Positions 1 through 12,689 of a stretch of DNA of 64,000 nucleotides are shown in pieces. The DNA comes from Hypholoma sublateritium FD-334 SS-4. Taxonomy: Eukaryota > Basidiomycota > Agaricomycetes > Agaricales > Strophariaceae. The stretch lies in the NCBI GenBank assembly GCA_000827495.1, contig KN817627.1, positions 1 through 64,000 on the forward strand, in the 5' to 3' direction. The first letter of the stretch is position 1. Each line of letters opens with the position of its first letter. A program made the position numbers and the translations under genes. The notes below the pieces were generated by a model. The model worked only from the letters and a program-made list of their open reading frames with translations, was not told where the DNA came from and searched no databases.

Positions 1-733
1 CGCACGCGCTATTCTTGGCATGGTGCGGAGCTTCTGCCTCGAATTTGCCGAAGAGGATACCGAAAGAATGGACAACCCAGTTAAGCCAAAGTTCGAGCTG
101 TTCTTCATTGAGTGCAATAGGTATTGCGGCCCACGTCTCTGCATCGTCATCCCACAAAAGTTTTGCCTTGCGTACGGTATCNACGAATCCATCAGGGAGG
201 ATGCTCTGTGGGAACAAAACCCAATCTATCCACGCAGAATCGACCCCTTGTTTCCGTTCGCGCATTTCCCTGTCGATGAGGTTGCTGAAGTGTTCGACAT
301 TTTCGTGGCGAAGATAGAATAAAGCTTGTTGGTCAATGATTGTGGTGAGAGAAGAATGAGCGGCGCTTATGGCATTTGGAACAAGTTCAGTCTGTATGTA
401 GTCACTGTAAGTGAGTGGCCGTGTATATGCAGTTATGTTGAGAGGTCGAGGTAGAGCTGGTCGAGGTGGCTTGACAGTAGCTGTAGCAGAGAGAGCCGCT
501 CTATCTGGCGCAGGCTGCCCAGTGTCACTCTGCGTTTCATCAGCAGGAACCTCGGCACTCTCAGAGTCGGACATGAGGCTGTTTCCACAGTTGAGGAAAA
601 TGTAGCTGGGGTCGGAATCGAAGATAGAGGGAGTCCACTGTGGGCCTATGGGTTCACGAGCTTCGTCTGAGGAGTAGCACGAGGAATCAAGGAGAGACGA
701 TGGGGAGAGAAAAACTTTATTAAGGGCCGACAT
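1..733 (-). CDS. second ORF of the CACTA element, C-terminus outside the window
   Basis: An uninterrupted frame of about 244 codons runs from an ATG at 733-731 off the window edge at base 1. It lies about 90 bp downstream of the transposase stop on the same strand, so it is probably the accessory ORF of the same transposon. The first 80 residues are Ser/Pro/Glu-rich and look disordered. The later part is Trp- and acid-rich (for example SAWIDWVLFPQ near residue 175, then LLWDDDAETW). I recognise no catalytic motif. CACTA elements often carry a second DNA-binding protein, and that role here is inference only. It could also be an unrelated gene next to the element. Confidence 0.6.
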   Translation of the reverse strand, partial: MSALNKVFLSPSSLLDSSCYSSDEAREPIGPQWTPSIFDSDPSYIFLNCGNSLMSDSESAEVPADETQSDTGQPAPDRAALSATATVKPPRPALPRPLNITAYTRPLTYSDYIQTELVPNAISAAHSSLTTIIDQQALFYLRHENVEHFSNLIDREMRERKQGVDSAWIDWVLFPQSILPDGFXDTVRKAKLLWDDDAETWAAIPIALNEEQLELWLNWVVHSFGILFGKFEAEAPHHAKNSAC

Positions 734-824
734 TGTGGACTGGAGACGATAAAGTACGTATTCCAGTCAAAAGAACCCANGCTCAGTGACTCAGAAGCAC
801 ATTACGTAATTATTCTACGAAGGT

Positions 825-3800
825 CTATAGTATCTGATTATCCTCTTCTATATCCATGTCGTCCCATGCTCCGCNGAGTCTTGCTATGTCCAATCCTGGC
901 TTTTNGACGACAAAACGCCAGTCTCCNTCATGAATGTGAGCGAATTTATGTGGGACCATTGCGACAANGGAGAGTATTGATGCGAAGTCGACAACAACGA
1001 GTGAAGAGTCCCCCATATATCTGCATGCGACCANGGTACCCAACGATTCCTTGTACAGAATGGAATTGGGGTTGGAATACATCGATAACACAACAAGCGT
1101 GTGGACTTGAGCATGAATTTTGCACCTGAAAAAATAATAGACTTCGCCAAAATGAACAACATTATCTACTACGAACTGGAGTGAACTGTCAGTTGTGATA
1201 CATCTGAATAAAAAAAAGAATTTTTACCTTGACATTTCGGGCCATTCTGACTTTATCAAGCGGTTTCAAACACTCCTTCCACCTGGATCGCGCGATTTGT
1301 CCATTGGGTAACTGCAGACGAGCCCAACGTGCGATTGCGGGGCACCATGGTTCCTCGGAACTGCCAGAAATATTCATCAAAAGGTCGAGGCGATGTCCTT
1401 CACCGGTGAGAAAAAGAGCCAGTGCTTTGGCCTCACATTCGCGCATAGGTCGTAATTGATCCTGCGCACGAAGCAAAATATAGCCTTTACCAAGATCAAT
1501 GGCCCCANGAGGTAGTCGCTTGTTCGAATCCGCGAATCTGGTGCAGTCCTCGTGGTCAGGAGACATGGCTATGAGTGCATTTACCTGACACCTCAGCAAG
1601 CCGCGTTGCGCCAGATTTGCATAGGGGCTAGAGGGCTGTCGAATTTCTTGTCCTAAATTTCCAATTGTCCGCTCCATTGTCCATTGGGACGAACAGATTG
1701 GTGGACCAAGGCGAAGGACTTCCGGTGCCAAATGGAGAAGGGCATGGATGCTCTGCNGCACAAAGTGAATCCTGTCGACCCTTCGTTGATAGTATAGAAG
1801 TTCAAAATCTTGCNCAAAAGATACCAATAGAGTATGGGCTTCAAGAATGTCTTCCGTTTTGATTTTATGTTGATGAATGATTTGCATACCTCGCACAAGT
1901 TTGCAATAATGTGTATAAAATGGCTCAGGCATGATCCTGTGAAGAAGAGCCGGTGCAAGTCCATAGAGATATAGAAGATACTCCCAAGCTTTGTACCCAC
2001 TGTTAATTTTTTCGGCTATATTTNGGGGAGGTCTGTCGAAGGAGCCAGGTAGATATGGTGTTGCTGCGGCTACATCCTGCCCATGAGCGGCCCATGTATC
2101 CCCAACCAGAACAGCCCATGGCCATTCCGTGGGCGAATCATCTTTATCGTGATCGAGAGTGCCTCTCCAGAGAGAGAGAAGGAGGTCGGATAAATTAAAT
2201 GAACCCAGATGCATTATATCCGATCCGAAACACCCGGGTATTCCAAGAATGCGAGCAGACGTGATGCCTAAGAATATTGTCGGTTTAGAAATACCTGTTT
2301 NGAGGCGGCGTTTCTTATATTGTGTTTCGTTAGGGGATTCCAGGACAAAGCGAAGATTTCGGAAGTAGAGTTGGGGTGACGTTTGCAGGAGAGAGTCGTG
2401 AGATAGATCATCGTGGTCGCAACCCGGCATGACAAAGTCCACGGGCTTCAATAAGGCAGGGTAGTAATGTGGTCCATTTGGCTTGTGTCGTCCTGGAACC
2501 ACGCAGTACAGCCGACAGCCAAACTTTCCGTGATGGCCGACCAAGCCATTCAAATACGCCATGCCAGGCCCATCAGCGGTGTTGAGCGCAAGGAACAATC
2601 TCGACTGAAATGAGCGATCAGAGGAGGCATCCCAGATTGGAAGACCCTCGTTTTGAATGGCAGAGAGATGGTACAGCCCTGGAAAAAGGAATGAGTCCAT
2701 GTTTTTGGGCTTGTTGGGCCCGGGAATGAAGCCGCCAGGAAGTACATGTTTCTTCTTGTATCGTTCGTCTGGGGCAAGATCAAAAAGTACCCAAATAAAG
2801 ATCCAACAGTCAGATGCCTTGTGAGCATATAACTGAGCGCCATCGAGCGAGAACATTAGTACCATGTCGTCGTCCTGAATATTACCATTTCTAACATTCT
2901 CTAGATAGTCGGATCCATGCAAAAAGTCTTCATATTCGAAAAGCTTGCCAGAGTTTTCTTGAAGTTCTTTGATGAGCTCTCGTGTTTTTAGTCGACGATA
3001 ATGAAGTCGCTTAGCACTCTCCGGGTTCCGCCACAATGCCTGCAAGACCGGCGCAATAGGAATAGTAACAAATTCCTGATATGGTCGTTTTGTTTCGGGA
3101 CATATCTTGGGCCGCTGGGCGTGTTGCATCGGGGACAATTATCGAGCATCGCGAAAGGCCCAGTGAAGCCGACACATGAGTTTTTGCACATGGGATGAGA
3201 AATCGAGCCGACGCCCGTAATCTCCTCAATTTTCCGCTTGATTTGGTCGTAAGACGGTATGTNGCTCTCTGGATGACGCCTCTTGATTGCTTCGACGGTG
3301 TTGCGATATACGCTATTGGATGAATTCATGCCCAAAATAAACAAATCTAGACCTAGACGTAGATCAGGATCTTCATTAAAATCAAAAGCTTGCGAAGTGG
3401 GGTTCCGGATTTTGTGTACCGCTGACAGGCTTAGATTGCTGTATTCACCGTCTAACGTGGCGCTGCGGAGGGCATTGATAAACTCAATAGTAATTCGAAA
3501 ATCTGAAAGACTTGCGACCTCAAAAATATTGTCGAGGTCGCTTGTCTCACATTCGTAACGTTCGTGATTCTCGTCGACTACAGGAAGAACTCGAGGGTCT
3601 ACAGGTAAGCGGGGAGAGCTGACAGGATTCGGTTGTGCATCATGAGATGGATTTTCAGTTCCGGAAGGCTGAGGAAAGTCCTGAAAGTCAGGAGAGTTAG
3701 TATCAGGAGAAAAGGAAAGTAGTAGGCTTACTTGAGTGAGGATACCCATATCATCATCCCCACTGGAGCCAGCACCTTCAGTGAGGGCCTCCAGATTCGA

Positions 3801-4007
3801 CGCGTGAGCTCCTTTCTGTGCGTCAAGCTCTCGAAATTGGGCATGTTTCAGGTAAGTGACGCGGGTGAGTTGCTTGAGGCGTCCTTTGCAACGTTGAGTA
3901 CATGAACACATGTAAGTCTGCTTCTGTCGCTGTGGAACGGGGCTCGTGGGATGTGGCCGGACAGGCGTTTCTTTACACTTCGATGTGTTCTTCTTTCTAG
4001 GAGCCAT
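825..4007 (-). pseudogene. Tnp2-type CACTA transposase, one frameshift
   Basis: The start is placed at the ATG at 4007-4005 (MAPRKKNTSK); an upstream in-frame ATG at 4151 is less likely. The N-terminal part contains CKNSCVGFTGPF and CPRCNTP, a Cys-rich segment typical of fungal Tnp2 proteins. The core has FIWVLFDLAPDERYKKK and FIPGPNKPKNMDSFLFPGL, the hallmark of the transposase_21 region. The C-terminal exon has YSNPNSILYKESLGT and KPGLDIARL. Two introns are clear: 3681-3731 (51 bp, in frame) and 1176-1227 (52 bp). Between CPRCNTP and PKICPETKRPY, near 3105-3125, the frame must shift by one base, with no plausible intron. Several N bases fall in codons. The protein would act in the nucleus, cutting element ends. 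Confidence 0.85.
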
Positions 4008-4339
4008 GGCGCAGAGGAAAGAGGGGGATTGAATATAACTAAGATAGCGATCAGTACATTGAGGTGGAATTGAGAGTATTCGAAAACCTTGCTGAGCCCT
4101 GTTTATCGCACGTGAGCGTGCTTTAGGCGGTGGTTTGGAAGCGGCTCGCATAGGCTAGGGCAGGGTAAGGCACCGTTTTGCAGGCTTGTCGTACGGTAAA
4201 CGAGCGTCTAGCCATGGTATGACGCAAATTACTTGTCCGTGGTTCTCTCTAATTTCGGAAACCATCTGAGCATGTGCCCAACCCTTACGTAATTTTCTCT
4301 AACTCGATATGGTGCCAGATAAATCCGACTTATTTTGAC

Positions 4340-4378
4340 TGGGGTTGAGGGTTTTAGCAGTTTTTAGCATTTTTTTAG
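4340..4378 (-). repeat. CACTA terminal and subterminal repeat (transposase-proximal end)
   Basis: On the minus strand this end starts CACTAAAAAAATGCTAAAA and continues with a second TGCTAAAA copy. The CACTA start plus short repeated subterminal words matches the superfamily. The partner end is not in the window. Confidence 0.65.
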
Positions 4379-6482
4379 TGTTGTCATCGTGAAGTATTCT
4401 CCGCTTAGCACCAGGTAATTGATCTTTGCTCTAGTCTGTTGAGCAATGGTGGACTATGCTATATTTCAACTAGTCTGAGCCATCGTGATCGCATAGAGAT
4501 TAGATACAATATATGTGATTGCTAGCGGAAAGATAAAACACAATGGCTACTGATACGATAAGATAGCGTGAAAATTCTCTTTGTTCGAAAAATTGTTCAA
4601 AAAAAAAGTATCACCCTCCAATGAGTTGTCGCAGTCTAATGACGGATCGATATGCATGCCATGTTTGGGAACTAGCTCGACAACCTGAAGAATACGGTCC
4701 AACGGAACAATATCTCCCATTCATCTGCCATTAGACCGTTTGTGCCTATTCACCTGAAACATATCGATTCCAGGGACAGGCACATAGACAGTGGTATTGG
4801 CTGTGTCGATGGCAGTGTGCTCAGTCGCGAACTTGAAGAATTCGCCATAGACAAGGTAAGGCGGGCCCCCGAGGTGTGGGTCGGTGGCCAACGCTCAAGC
4901 ACCCCCTCGAACACTTCTGATTTTGTTGCCACTCCATCCCTAAACTTACTACTGCCCCCCTAGATACAAAAATCATGCGAAGTTGTAAATTTTTGTCCTC
5001 CATACCAATATCATAGTTGTGTATTGGGTTCTAGCTATCTAATCTTAGTGACTATCTGTGATTATCGCAACTTGATTGCGATGACATAATCAGAACCTGG
5101 ACTATACTTTTTGTGGACAGAACCTGGGCTATACTTTTCGTGGATATCAGACTATCAAAATTAGACATGAGAGCAGAGCGTCTCTAGTTCCATTCTACCT
5201 GTCACCAAATGCTAAAAGTGCTAAAAAGTGCTAAATTCCTCAAAACAGCTCTCAAGCACTGAAAAATGACCGGCCTGAACCACTGATGCTTGATGGATAC
5301 TTAAATAAATGACCTCAAGCCTCGAGGGACTTTACTCATGTGCGTCGATCTACCAGTGGCAAGCCTGGAACATGTTGAAATAGTGTTCTCAGTGATATCT
5401 GCATTAATTTTTAGGCTTGAAGATAGGCAAAGGTTTGCAAAGGCTGTCCGAGTGCTTCGGTGACTCCGAGTCGATATCCGAATGAAATCGTGTGCTTAAA
5501 TGAAGCGCCGCTTGCTCTAGATCGAAGACGCGTGCACTAAATTTACTAGCATTGAATTATGTTCAAACCTCTCCGAGATTAAAAACATTATTCAGAGGCA
5601 AGAATCTAGGTCGTGTTAGAAAGTAATATATATTGTATCACTTTCGAGAATGGAGTGGCATACAATAATTACAGCCTGTGGCTCAGTAGAAGCTCGGTCT
5701 GATAGTGTTATCCCAAACTTCTATTGAATCGTGTATTTTTAACAAGATCCAAGAGAAGTGGGTTCCAAAGCTTCAACCAATCGAGAACGATAAGACATGT
5801 TGTGGGGTCTAGAATGGCGAATGATTGTACTTGAAAGTGGAAAGGAGCTGTACATGTATAACTAACTACCATGGGCAGTGGCTTGGCACCGCTTCAGATA
5901 GTCGGGGTCTTGTCGGACATTGAATCTTTCTGCCGTTTCTCCGATATGCGCCCGGACTGCCATTGAACTTACAACCATTTCCTGTTGATTTCCTGCTTCC
6001 ACTGACTGCACCATCTGCAGTTCAAAGCTCAGTCAAACTTCAGCCCCAGGCCTAGTATTAAGCCCATCTCATGATACTTGTACTCGGGGAGCAAGTTACC
6101 CAGGACCAGGTTGCAGGAACCAGCCGATTTGACCGGTCGCCTCGGAAGACTGTTAATGCGGTGATTTTCACAGTTAATTTTATATGCCCTCAAAATTTGC
6201 AGCTTCGGTTCGTGCCCTCTATTCTTGCTGCTATAAAGACTGATCGAGCTGCATATTTGTGCAGTGTCGAATTAGTAGCATGTACACTGTGATCATTCCA
6301 AGGAGATCCATACACCGCCGCCAACGGTTCGAAACGATTTCAACTTGCAATTATATCACAACTGATCTAAACGCAGCTTCACATATCCATACATAAACAC
6401 CAGTAACCAGTATAAAACGCGAGAAGGATGTACACCATCTCTCCAGCGACTGTAACGACTTCAGCATCCTCACATCTCTATA
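4379..6482. other. intergenic, no supported gene; possible second CACTA-type end
   Basis: No ORF here has recognisable protein features. At 5203-5235 the plus strand reads CACCAAATGCTAAAAGTGC followed by another GTGCTAAA word, very like the terminus at 4378 but with CACCA instead of CACTA. This may be the degraded end of another element running rightwards; no matching far end was found. A 73-codon plus-strand ORF at 4742-4963 resembles nothing I know. Confidence 0.4.
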
Positions 6483-7511
6483 ATGTTCACTGCACAAGAG
6501 TGGTTTCACTCCATATGCTCGTCAGCGAGGACCTACCGCAGAGTCACCCCTACGCCTCCGGTGGCTATCACCACTAAATTACCGTGCACCCTCGACCAGG
6601 ATCTCGACGAACTCCCGCTCCCAAACTACACTCCGCAGGACATCGCCCGAGTGCAGCGGATCCTCCTCAATTTTGTACCCACTGAACTTGCGGACGCCAT
6701 CCTTGATATGGCCGAGTACTGGCCGTATGTCGACGTGTCGAGGAACGACTTCTCAACGTCGTACTCCGCGCTCGATGGGCCTGACCAGAATGCGCAATGG
6801 TGCTACATGGTATCGCCCAAGGTCCCCTCCGTAGAGCGAAATGGGATTCGCGTTCCGACCACGGTGAAGAAGGTGAAGTTTACCATCAAGGCCTACGAGT
6901 CTGCGTGGGGGAAGCCCGCGGGAGCTGCTGGTATATTTGAGCATGGCGCCCTTGCTCGTTCTCTTGCTGACAATACACAATAGTTGCACCAATGCCCTCC
7001 AAGAGCCCCAAAACATGGTTTGAAGCATCCATCCTCAAGAAAGGGGAGTCTGCAGAATTCCCTGACTACAAAGAAGATGTTCGCCCGAACAACTGGTTCG
7101 CGAAGCTCGCGTCGCACCCAAAATACTTGAACGAGTTCCGGGATGCAGATTGCTCTGAGGGTGAACCGCGCGTCGAGAACCCCTTCGACGCGAAGCGGCG
7201 GTGGTATGTCGCGAACAGCGCGGAGTCCAACGCCGATAAAAGGTGGCACGAAACGGTCTGGAAGCACGACGACAAGAAAGCGAACGTCGAGGTCGATCCG
7301 GAATCCGGCAATGGCTCGGGATCGGGCTTCCTCGACTCGCTTTCCGTGGACGATCGCATTGTGCTTATGATGCGGGCACCGGTACGTGGTATCTCTCATC
7401 TGGTGCAAGTTTCACGCTGAAACGCTTGCTACTTAGGCTCCAGGCCTGATAAGCACCGTCTTCAACGTCAAACTCGAAGTGTACTACGCACTGTCCTCGT
7501 CATATCTATAA
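6483..7511 (+). CDS. conserved Agaricomycete protein of unknown function (306 aa)
   Basis: Three exons join in frame: 6483-6930, 6984-7381 and 7437-7511, with introns of 53 and 55 bp that have good GT donors and TAG acceptors. The 306-residue product has an N-terminal helical segment (RVQRILLNFVPTELADAIL, then AEYWPYV). It continues with KKVKFTIKAYESAWG, SPKTWFEASILKK and DRIVLMMRAP. This order, a helical EL-ADAILD-AEYW segment followed by a W-x-W/F-EA beta-rich part, recurs in many Agaricomycete hypothetical proteins, but I know no function. There is no signal peptide or membrane segment. The nearest genes are the CACTA element to the left and the convergent GH55 gene to the right. Confidence 0.7.
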
Positions 7512-8295
7512 TTCGTTTGTTATCCGTATGTATAGCATGGACTCGCTGATTCGTCGCCGAGAGCTATATCTATCTAGTATCTATTCTTATTCTGCTTAGA
7601 CATTTTATCTCCTGGAGTAATATTATGGAATCCGAAGGTAGAATTCTACTACTTACATACATGTCGGCTGGACAGTGATCATAACTGATAAAGAGAGGTG
7701 CAGTATATCGACAGAAACAGATCAGAGGACTGCCTAGATCTTTCGAAGCAAGGTATAACATGGTTAAAATGGCGCCTCTTCGGAAATTGGACGATGACCT
7801 TCGGCGAATTGCAGTTCCTGCAGCCATACATAGACAAGAACAATCTACAGACAGCATGCTGTCACAACTTTTTGCCTTCTTGCGCAATGTGTTGATCATC
7901 GCTCAAAAAGCTTCAAATGCCATGTTGCGGAAGGCGAGGACTTGGCGCGGATAGAGCATTGGGAAACCAATTATATTGCATTTGAATGAAATAGCCAGAT
8001 GGAAGATGCATGTATGAATTGATCAAAGCTGTACATGTTACCATACGTTTATTTCTGGCAAGTACAGACCGTCAACACGAGGGATTGAAAGGGAGTAACG
8101 AAAGAAGAAGGCAGTAGGAAACCATTATCAGTCAAGTAATATTTATTAATTTAAAAATCTCATGAACTTGAAGGCAGTATTGAGACACATGCGTGAAAGG
8201 ACAGACAGTGAGTGCTGCGCCGGAAACACCAGAAATTGCTAGGGAGATGTCCTAGCTTACGCGGCTTGAAATATTATAACCTTTTTGTTGTGCCA
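7512..8295. other. intergenic region between convergent genes
   Basis: This is the shared 3' side of the plus-strand unknown gene and the minus-strand GH55 gene. Small ORFs of 64-109 codons at 7570-7954 on both strands overlap each other and show no domain, so I do not call them genes. Confidence 0.4.
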
Positions 8296-11200
8296 TCAAT
8301 TTGGTGTCCATGCAGTGACTGTTGAGGCAAAGCCATTGTCGTTATCGCTTGCGCTGACCACGCCGTGGCTATGCACGCTCAGTTGATATTCAGAGGCGAC
8401 GGTTGAGAGACTATAGATGTGAATGTCCGATAAGGAGTCGAGATTCACGATCTGGCTTTGGCAATTTCGTATAGCTTCACACGTTTGAGAGTAATTCTGT
8501 TAAGATAGAATATCAATCAGGCGCTGTGTGTTCAGAGTACTTAATAGAACCCCTTACGACGAAAAAGCTGTACAGTCCAGCACCTATTATCAAAGAACAT
8601 TTCTTGGGCATCATTCATGTTCATGGAGGGAGTCACGAAGCGTACCGAAAATAATGATCCCCTGAGAGCCACTAACAGCCAACGCCCATGATGAAGCGTT
8701 GCCTTCGTATGGTTTAGGATCGTGATATATTGGATTAATGCTGAAGGGGGTTGGAGCAGCGGGTTTGGGTTGGAAATAAGGCTGGTGGGCAAGGTGTGAG
8801 CAGCTCGTAGGTCATATAATGGCGTAGCTGCGCACGCTTTCCGTTTGAATCAAACCCATATAATGGTTTCTGGCGCCCACTAAGTTATATTGGTGGATAA
8901 CGTGGTGTTCAGCTACACGTTCGAGTATATATGAAAAAGCTGCAGCATATAAGGTGAGATCCACGAACATGCAGTGCCGATCATCCAGACCGGTCCATGA
9001 GATTCTGAAAGGACTCCCCGGCCAGCATAAGTTGTAATTTGGCCTTGTGAATTCTCATCCAGATCATGGTCGGCTAACCAGATCCAGGTTCCCTTGACAT
9101 TGTTTAAGCGTAAATTATGGGTCATAAATCTGGCCCACATACTTCGAAGTAAGCTGTAGCGAAACGCGTGATGTGCAAACTCATGAACGCCGCATAGCAA
9201 GGATCGTAAGGCCCAGTTCCGAGTTGAGGGCAAGTTGATGCCTCGAGATTTGTTCCTCGACCTGTAAGAGAGAGGATACGTCAGCCTCTGCTCGCAAATC
9301 AAAGTACATACGGGAACATACTGCCAGCGAGTCTAAATCAAATATTTTATAACTCTTGTTAATTTTCGAGAATGAGCAACGCGATTCACCTGATATGACT
9401 ATCCCACATCCCAGCGCCCGCCTGAACACCCTCGGGATCTCTGACATTCCATTCCACAACGATTGCTCCAGCAGTGGGGCCGACAGTCGTAAAGACCACG
9501 TCAGTAATTTCCGTTACTCCCTGAGAGCCTTTTTCGCCGACTCGGAATACCACTTGTGGATTTTTCTGATCTTGAAAGGCGGGGCCTTTGCCCGCAAGAA
9601 CAGACCATGCTTCTCCAACAAGTCGGGTACCCGCAGGAATGGTCACCGTGGATGAAACTACGTAGAAACCCGCGTCCAAGAATATGATCTTGCAATTCGC
9701 GTACTGAAGGTTGCAAAAATTGAACATCTGTTGGACCCACAATCGCGGATATTACTTACCTTGGTAAATAGCGCCTGCAGGGCATCCGTATCGTCCGTGA
9801 CACCGTCACCAGCTGCGCCTTCGTCTCGCGCGCTGACAAAGTCGGTTCGACTGTGATATTGGTACTGAGGATGTCCCTTGCTAACTATCCTCCCCGTGGA
9901 ACCAAGGAGGGACGGCGCTTTGAATGGAGCATCAATGCTGCCTTGCTTAAACGAGCCTTTCCCCTGAGTCCTATTGTAAACGTTGCCTTGAGCCCACGAA
10001 TCGATTATCTTTGTCCTTTGATTCGATGAGGTTCCAGGGAGAACAGTGGTTCCATTGAGGACTGATACAGCGACGGGTACGTCTGTCAGCTCAGCATTGT
10101 TGATCAATAGGGATCCATCGAGGGTCCCATTTGATGGCTGCGATGTACGGATGAATATAGGGGTGTTTGTGACAACCGCGTCGATAATAGCGAGTGCGCC
10201 TGTCGTCTACTACGGATTAAAGTCAAGCTAAGGGCAGAGGCTGTAAAAATCACCTGTCCACTGCTCTTTACCCCTCCAGTCGCCACATCAAAGGCAACCT
10301 AGAATTTATTAGATGCAACCGCCGTGTAGGAAGAAAAGGACCGACCCCGCAGTTGTTGAACTTCACGTCTTGATACGTCCACCCTGAATATCACATTTAA
10401 GACCTGAGCGAACTTTGACGGCCTATGAGCTTACCCCAGTTCCACAGGCTATAGACGCCAATCTGAGCATTATTCACAGTGATGTTTCGCACTGTGAACC
10501 TGCGATACCGATCAGAGGTGATACAGCAAGACAGAAATCATTATTACTGCTGATTCCCGCCCCAGATGCCAAATTTCCCTATCGAGCCACATTAATATTT
10601 ACATGGCAGTGTATAACACATGCCTTACCTCCATTAAATATGAGGTCTCCCATAAATCCGCCACTACCAAACATGAGGAACCCATATGCAAGCCAGAACA
10701 AGCGAATCATACCTCCCGTTTTCCATCCAAATGCCTAAAAATGGCGTTAATGGTGTGTTTCTGTATGGGTAGGGTTCGCGACCTTGCCTTGGTGTGCAGT
10801 GTTTGATGCGGCAGACATCTCGAAAACGATATTAATGAGTGATGTAGCCTGTGCAACCTGCCAATGGATTCCAGTGCCCTGTGATTTTTCAGGAGGTACT
10901 CTACAAGGAGTGGTTGAGAAGACGGCAAGAACATGGAAAAGTGGAACTTACCGTCGCGTATCAATCACAAAGTTTCGAATCGAACGATGGCTGCACTCAA
11001 GAGATAAGAAGATGTGACAAAAAGGAGAAATCGAAGTACAAGTTATTTGTGGCCTGAAAATATTGAGCACCTCCTCCCCCAGGAATGTATGGATTGGCGT
11101 CTGGATCGTAAGCATCAGTAGATGGTTTCGTGACATTGGCCACCAAACAGTACCTATGATGGCCATGCCATTAAAATTTGGAGCTGCCAGGAGGGTCGGT

Positions 11201-11974
11201 GGAGTTTTCGCGTCACCAATGAGCTGGGTGTAATAATATGGAATGATTGGCGCGGAAATGAGATATGTCCTATGTACACGATGTGAAGTATTAGATATAA
11301 ACTCTCAGGGATAATTCGAGAGGAATAACAATCACTTACCCTTTTGGAAAGTATACAACAGCTGGAGAGACACTGCAAAAAATTCAAGTTTAGAACACCG
11401 CGTGGACCCAACGAACAAGGATAAATAGGCATACGTTGAAGATGAGCATTTAGTAGCGAGACCACATCGTTTCTGGGAAGTTATGGCCAAGCTGAACAGA
11501 CACCTATGAAAATGTCTGGGGATTAGAAACAACCAGCACACGCACTTTATCGCCGACGTATCATCGTGGACACCATCTCCAACAGCGCCATAATCCTTTT
11601 AGTTGAAGATCAGATATGAACCGCTTTTGGCTTGCTACTAGCGCACTCACCTTGACATTTCTGAAGACCTTATAGTTCTTCGGATCGGAATTGAACGGGG
11701 CTAATCCTTGGTGCTTGATGTTCTCCATCCAAAATGGTTCATATGGTTCATCACAGGCGATTGTACCTTGTTGAGTCTGCCCCGTCGATTTGCTGTGGAA
11801 AGGGAGTAAAGACTTTATCATCTGCGATCCAAGTTCGTACTTTGGGGACATTCTGGTCTCGTTAGCTTCGGGGGATGAAGCGGTGGCATGAATGAAAATG
11901 CGATGATGGACAACGATACCAAAGAGGAGGAGCACGGTGACGATGTCACTTAGACCACGACCACGTGATGGCAT
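8296..11974 (-). CDS. GH55 exo-beta-1,3-glucanase
   Basis: About 23 exons join without a break into a protein of roughly 827 residues. The enzyme family releases glucose or short oligomers from beta-1,3-glucan ends, in wall turnover or biomass decay. Residues 10-32 are hydrophobic, so a signal peptide or signal anchor is likely. Two beta-helix repeats each begin with a GDGVTDDT-type motif (GAVGDGVHDDTSAI near residue 112, GAAGDGVTDDTDAL near 477). Family blocks follow: ATGIHWQVAQATS-like (TGIHWQVAQATSL), CKIIFLDAG, LVGEAWSVLAGKG, GAIVVEWNV, WLADHDLD, GRGVLSESHGPVW, then SEHHVIHQYN, and FASTVTAW at the C-terminus. Key introns: 11596-11650, 11492-11545, 11101-11153, 10901-10951. The intron at about 10735-10787 has a GC donor, and an 11-nt exon encodes part of HIRLAGSRG. 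Stop at 8298-8296. Confidence 0.92.
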
Positions 11975-12689
11975 CCGACTCGCGACGCGAATAAATAAGC
12001 GCCCAACGTAAGTAAGTACTTAGTGTCACGTATGAGCTCCTACACGGGAGGCTCAAAGAGAATAAAGATAGTAAGGGGATTGCTGCGAGTCGACAGCGAT
12101 ATGTATGTAGCTCTACATATATACTCCTCCACAGAAATCAACATCAATGCATTTTTCGCTAGCGTCAATATTCAACCGAATAAGTACGTAGGTATGTACT
12201 AGGCAATAAGAGGCAATAAGTAAGACGCCGAGAAGCAAAAGCGTTCGATGTTCATAAGCCTCTTTTGATAATCATTTGCCACCCCACCGGCGACGCATAC
12301 AAAGGTGGGAAACGCACAACGGCAATTCCCGAGCGCTGCTGCTTCGGACGCCGCCAGAGCTTGCGCAGCTCCTCCTCTTTCCAAGTTTGTCTTTAGCGCA
12401 TGCTCGGCTCGAACACTCACGCCTGGTGGGTACCTGGATAGCTAAGTAATAAACCGCCAGTAACGATCGAAGAAACATACCGGATGGTTTCCGCTGGGTG
12501 AGTACTTATAGGACGCCCGAGCAGACTGTTATTCTGCACTTCCATTGGTATGTCTGTAATGAATATAACGCTGACTATTTGAAACTGATATGAAAAGGAA
12601 ACAGCTCTTGGGACCTCTCGACGAAATATTTGGCCGTTCAAGGGTAAGAATTACAATGCAGTAATATATTCTTCTTAGGTACGCTTCTC
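11975..12689. other. intergenic, promoter side of the GH55 gene
   Basis: This lies between the divergent GH55 gene and the MFS pseudogene. I see no supported coding region. The sequence close to the GH55 start contains scattered TAAGTA-like words and AT-rich stretches, but no site I can name. Confidence 0.35.

Larger units (their letters stand above)
1..4378 (-). mobile_element. CACTA (EnSpm/CMC-like) DNA transposon, left end outside the window
   Basis: A Tnp2-type transposase and a second ORF lie on the minus strand, and an apparent terminus lies on the right. Read on the minus strand from 4378, the element begins CACTA, followed by A-rich sequence and repeated TGCTAAAA words, as expected of CACTA subterminal repeats. 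The other end is beyond base 1, so target duplication and full length cannot be seen. The order from the visible end is terminus, transposase, second ORF. The transposase needs a frameshift correction, so this copy is probably inactive unless the break is an assembly error. Confidence 0.8.

Noticed and set aside
9386..10107. Two separate small genes with glucanase motifs
   Set aside because: They are neighbouring exons of the GH55 gene, joined by a normal 54-bp intron.
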